Positions 61,555 through 64,000 of a stretch of 64,000 bases of DNA are shown in pieces. Numbering within the stretch: position 1 is the first letter of the stretch; each line of letters opens with the position of its first letter. Both the position numbers and the translations under genes were made by a program. The notes beneath the pieces were generated by a model, which was not told the origin of the DNA, ran no database searches, and worked only from the letters and a program-made list of their open reading frames with translations. Origin of the DNA: Helicoverpa zea (lineage: Eukaryota; Arthropoda; Insecta; Lepidoptera; Noctuidae); NCBI RefSeq assembly GCF_022581195.2, contig NC_061459.1:9982001-10046000 (forward strand), read 5' to 3'.

Positions 61555-62656
61555 TAGTTCCAGAATCTAATTCTTAGTAGTCAAGTACAGTTTCTGCATA
61601 ATACGACTCATAACAGAACTAACAAAGCGAATGTTAGTGAACGTGGTTAATTTAATTTCGGTACAAATGTATGTTTAACGGGACGTCTTAAGAGCCCGCA
61701 TTTAGTATGTAGATGAAACGCAAACGTGACTCACATATGTATAACGTAAATAAACTACTGTTAGTAATAAGAAAAGCGTATGAAAAATCTCGATCGTCTT
61801 CTGTTTTTGCGAAACGTTACTCTGAGTGAACGTTCAGAATTCCCGATATAGTTCATCTATATGTTATTTACTCTATGTACGCATGGCCTATCTATATAAA
61901 AGGATATTTTTTATGTATCAACCTTGAACTTTCCTTAATCCACGTGGCGGTAACACAAAATATTATTCTTGAATTTAACTAGGCACATTCCCTATAGACG
62001 CAATATAACTAAACAACAATCAATTTTCTAAATTCAAGATCAAAATGAGAAAAGTTTTATTAAAATTCTTTTAGGTTTAGTTTATGTTTTAGTTCTTAGT
62101 ACTTGTTGTGTAATTAAATTACTTGGATGTTTAACCTTTCAATAGAAGATCTGTAGCTTGATACAATACTGAAGTACTCGTATAGTTTAATATTTTATCC
62201 AATAAAGCTAATACCTCTTCAATATAACTGGCTAGATAAAAATAAATCAGACAATTGTTACCAAAATAGAACTATTTTTTATGCGTAGGTAACGTATCTA
62301 TTTTTACTATAGGCGTATTTGCGCCAGACAATAACGTTATAAAAACTGTTATATTAAATAGTACTGAAAACCCACTCTGAAGTAGGTTTTCTTATGTAGG
62401 TACTTATTACGTTGGTGCACTTACAGACTTGTTTCATATGCACAAACACTCGAACTGAACTCGATTGTCACAGTCTAATCGAGTCTCTGATCCAAATGCC
62501 TGGAATTATTTGAATAAGATTAAAGCGTCCTCTTATTCAAATTAACGGGACCTCTAATCTAATGCATTAACCAACCCGAATGTTTATTATAACATAGAAA
62601 ATGTATATGGTTTCAAGATATATAATTTGTATGTAAAATAATGTTGATATTTCCAG

Positions 62657-62772
62657 ACTGGCGCTACGTCGTAGCGTGCACTGCGTGCGTCGGCGTAGCA
62701 ATGCTTTGCAAGGAGCAAGGCATTACCGTCACCGGCGTTTGCGTGGTCTACGAACTTTTCGTAGCACAAAAA
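62657..62772 (+). CDS. Tmtc: Tmtc-family internal exon (d)
   Basis: 116-base internal exon after acceptor gatatttccag and before donor gtaagt. The first two bases complete a GAC (Asp) codon with the preceding exon, then 38 codons follow and it ends on a codon boundary. It encodes a membrane segment and the motif AMLCKEQGITVTGVCVVYEL. The KEQGITV core is strongly conserved in the TMTC family. GC-rich third positions stand out from the surrounding intron. Confidence 0.94.
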
Positions 62773-62987
62773 GTAAGTCACTAACGGAATTGTCCCACAT
62801 TCAATATCATCATCTTATAAAAAAAGTAAAGAATTTTAATTTATAAATCTCAAGAAAAAATGTCTTCCATCAAAATATATCCATCATTTCACGTCCAAAT
62901 AGAAACCTTTGATGCTACATAATGTTTAAATATAGTTTTAGAATGCCATTTACCATATATTTCCTAACAAAATTGTCTCGTCCCCAG
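62773..62987 (+). other. Tmtc intron, 215 bases
   Basis: Short AT-rich intron bounded by GTAAGT and CCCCAG between the KEQGITV exon and the PVFTRFDNP exon. No further feature seen. Confidence 0.85.
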
Positions 62988-63205
62988 CGTCGAAGTTCAG
63001 GGGGTATCAGCCGCTGGTCGTGGGTGGACGCATGGGGCAAAGGCTCCGGTTGGGGGTGCGCTTGCGGCGAGGCGGCGCGCAGGGTTGCCACAGTATGCTG
63101 TGCCACGCTCGCGTTGTTGGCCGCTAGGCTACACGTGATGGGTGCTCAGCTGCCGGTCTTCACGAGGTTCGACAACCCTGCCGGAGCTGCGCAACCACCT
63201 GCCAG
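62988..63205 (+). CDS. Tmtc: Tmtc-family internal exon (e)
   Basis: 218-base exon separated by only 215 bases from the previous one, with acceptor cgtccccag and donor gtaact. It starts on a codon boundary and encodes 72 residues plus two bases (AG). The first 30 or so residues form a basic, Gly/Trp-rich loop (RRSSGGISRWSW then GSGWGCACGE). A membrane segment follows (VATVCCATLALLAARLHV) and then GAQLPVFTRFDNPAGAA, matching the family's lumenal segment before the DUF1736 region. The loop is low in complexity and probably diverges quickly, whereas the PVFTRFDNP part is typical of the family. Confidence 0.92.
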
Positions 63206-63875
63206 GTAACTATGACCATTTGGGTGTAAATAAATTAAGGACTTATCAGGACCCTATTTTGGCCCTCAGATGTCAAGCAATTCCAGTTTACATTTATAAT
63301 GTGAATAAGGAAAAATCATACCAAAATCGTACGACAAAAGCTGTGCCCAAAACTTTTCCAAATTGCTAGATTAACGCGTCATCCTCCGCGAACCATTTTT
63401 AACCGTTTATCCGAGCCAGCTTAACAAGTTGTTGAGTACTTAATCGTGTATTCAGGAACACATCGTCGTATTTTCTGCTTTTGTGGTCGGAGGCAGTCTG
63501 CGTCTTTATCGCCGGGTAATAAGGATAATTGGCTTTGACAAGCACACTAGCTGGGAAACGGCCAGTCGCAAGCTAAGCCACATTAATTTTATGAGCGTTC
63601 GCGTTTGTAGGCCATTGTTCAAGGGGCGGATTCTTGGCTTATGGTGGGATTCACTTAAATAAACAAAGCCCGGCTTTGTATCGTTTGCTGATGTTAGAAG
63701 GTGGATGTTGTTATTTGTTTAGACTTGAGATACGTTGATGTTTTTTTATCTGTATATAGAGATATTCTTAGATTGCAAATACATGTGTTTCTCCAAAACA
63801 ATATTTTCAATTCTCTCCGTCATATCACGTCATTTCTTCACACAATTTACCTGAATTTCTTATAAATCTTTCCAG
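63206..63875 (+). other. Tmtc intron, 670 bases
   Basis: Intron bounded by GTAACT and TTCCAG between the PVFTRFDNP exon and the CCDWTMG exon. No repeat or other feature recognised. Confidence 0.85.
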
Positions 63876-64000
63876 GCACTTAACATTTGCCTACCTACCA
63901 GCTCTAAACGCGTGGCTGCTAACACTCCCTGAGGCGCTGTGCTGTGACTGGACGATGGGCACGGTAGCCTTACTGAAGACCTGGCGGGACCCTCGCAACC
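63876..64000 (+). CDS. Tmtc: Tmtc-family internal exon (f), cut by the window edge
   Basis: Coding sequence begins after acceptor taaatctttccag. Its first G completes an AGG Arg codon with the previous exon, giving RHLTFAYLPALNAWLLTLPE, then CCDWTMGTVALLKTWRDPRN. This is the DUF1736-like segment of TMTC proteins. YLP..N.WLL, DW.MG and L.T..D.RN are family-conserved positions. No donor is reached before base 64000, so the exon and the rest of the gene, expected to include further membrane segments and the TPR array, continue to the right. Confidence 0.92.

Larger units (their letters stand above)
58553..62656 (+). other. Tmtc intron, 4.1 kb, hosting a Tc1 element
   Basis: Intron bounded by GTAACA and TTCCAG. 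About 1.56 kb of it is the Tc1-type transposon at 59997-61554. A CA-rich microsatellite-like stretch lies at 59411-59485. Without the transposon the intron would be about 2.5 kb. Confidence 0.85.

Overview
The window looks like a lepidopteran (moth or butterfly) nuclear genome: AT-rich, intron-dominated, with tRNA-headed SINEs, RTE-type LINE tails and inverted-repeat DNA transposons of the kinds common in that order. This taxonomic call is inference from repeat style and codon use. No bacterial-style gene clusters, CRISPR arrays or rRNA genes are present. Nearly all short open reading frames are chance ORFs in non-coding DNA.

Only one host gene is supported. Six plus-strand exons between 42812 and the right edge encode part of a TMTC-family protein (transmembrane O-mannosyltransferase with C-terminal TPR repeats), about 259 residues in total. 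All five splice junctions keep the frame, with GT donors and AG acceptors. The exons carry family motifs (SYRPLTVLTF, HPIHTEA, GRAEML, CKEQGITVTG, PVFTRFDNP, CCDWTMG). The 5' exons (first membrane segment and first lumenal acidic motif) were not found in the window. The 3' part, including the rest of the membrane domain and the TPRs, lies beyond 64000. The introns are about 11.6, 3.8, 4.1, 0.2 and 0.7 kb.

Positions 1-42811 contain no gene I can support. This stretch is intron or intergenic DNA with dispersed mobile elements. They include SINEs (5.9, 9.2, 16.8 kb), LINE-derived fragments (12.0-12.6, 21.5, 35.6 kb), a nested stack of hAT-like elements at 18.9-21.0 kb with two perfect 8-bp target-site duplications, a 2.4-kb foldback element with roughly 980-bp arms at 27.5-30.0 kb, and a 0.55-kb inverted-repeat MITE at 38.2 kb.

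Within the Tmtc introns lie two minus-strand SINEs (49.3 and 49.9 kb) and, at 59997-61554, an apparently complete Tc1-type transposon. It has 27-bp identical terminal repeats, TA target duplications and an unbroken 341-residue DD34E transposase antisense to Tmtc. The most interesting items are this intact transposon, the foldback element with its 25-bp-period iterons, and the nested hAT stack with its recurring palindromic CGCTCGC-type hairpins.
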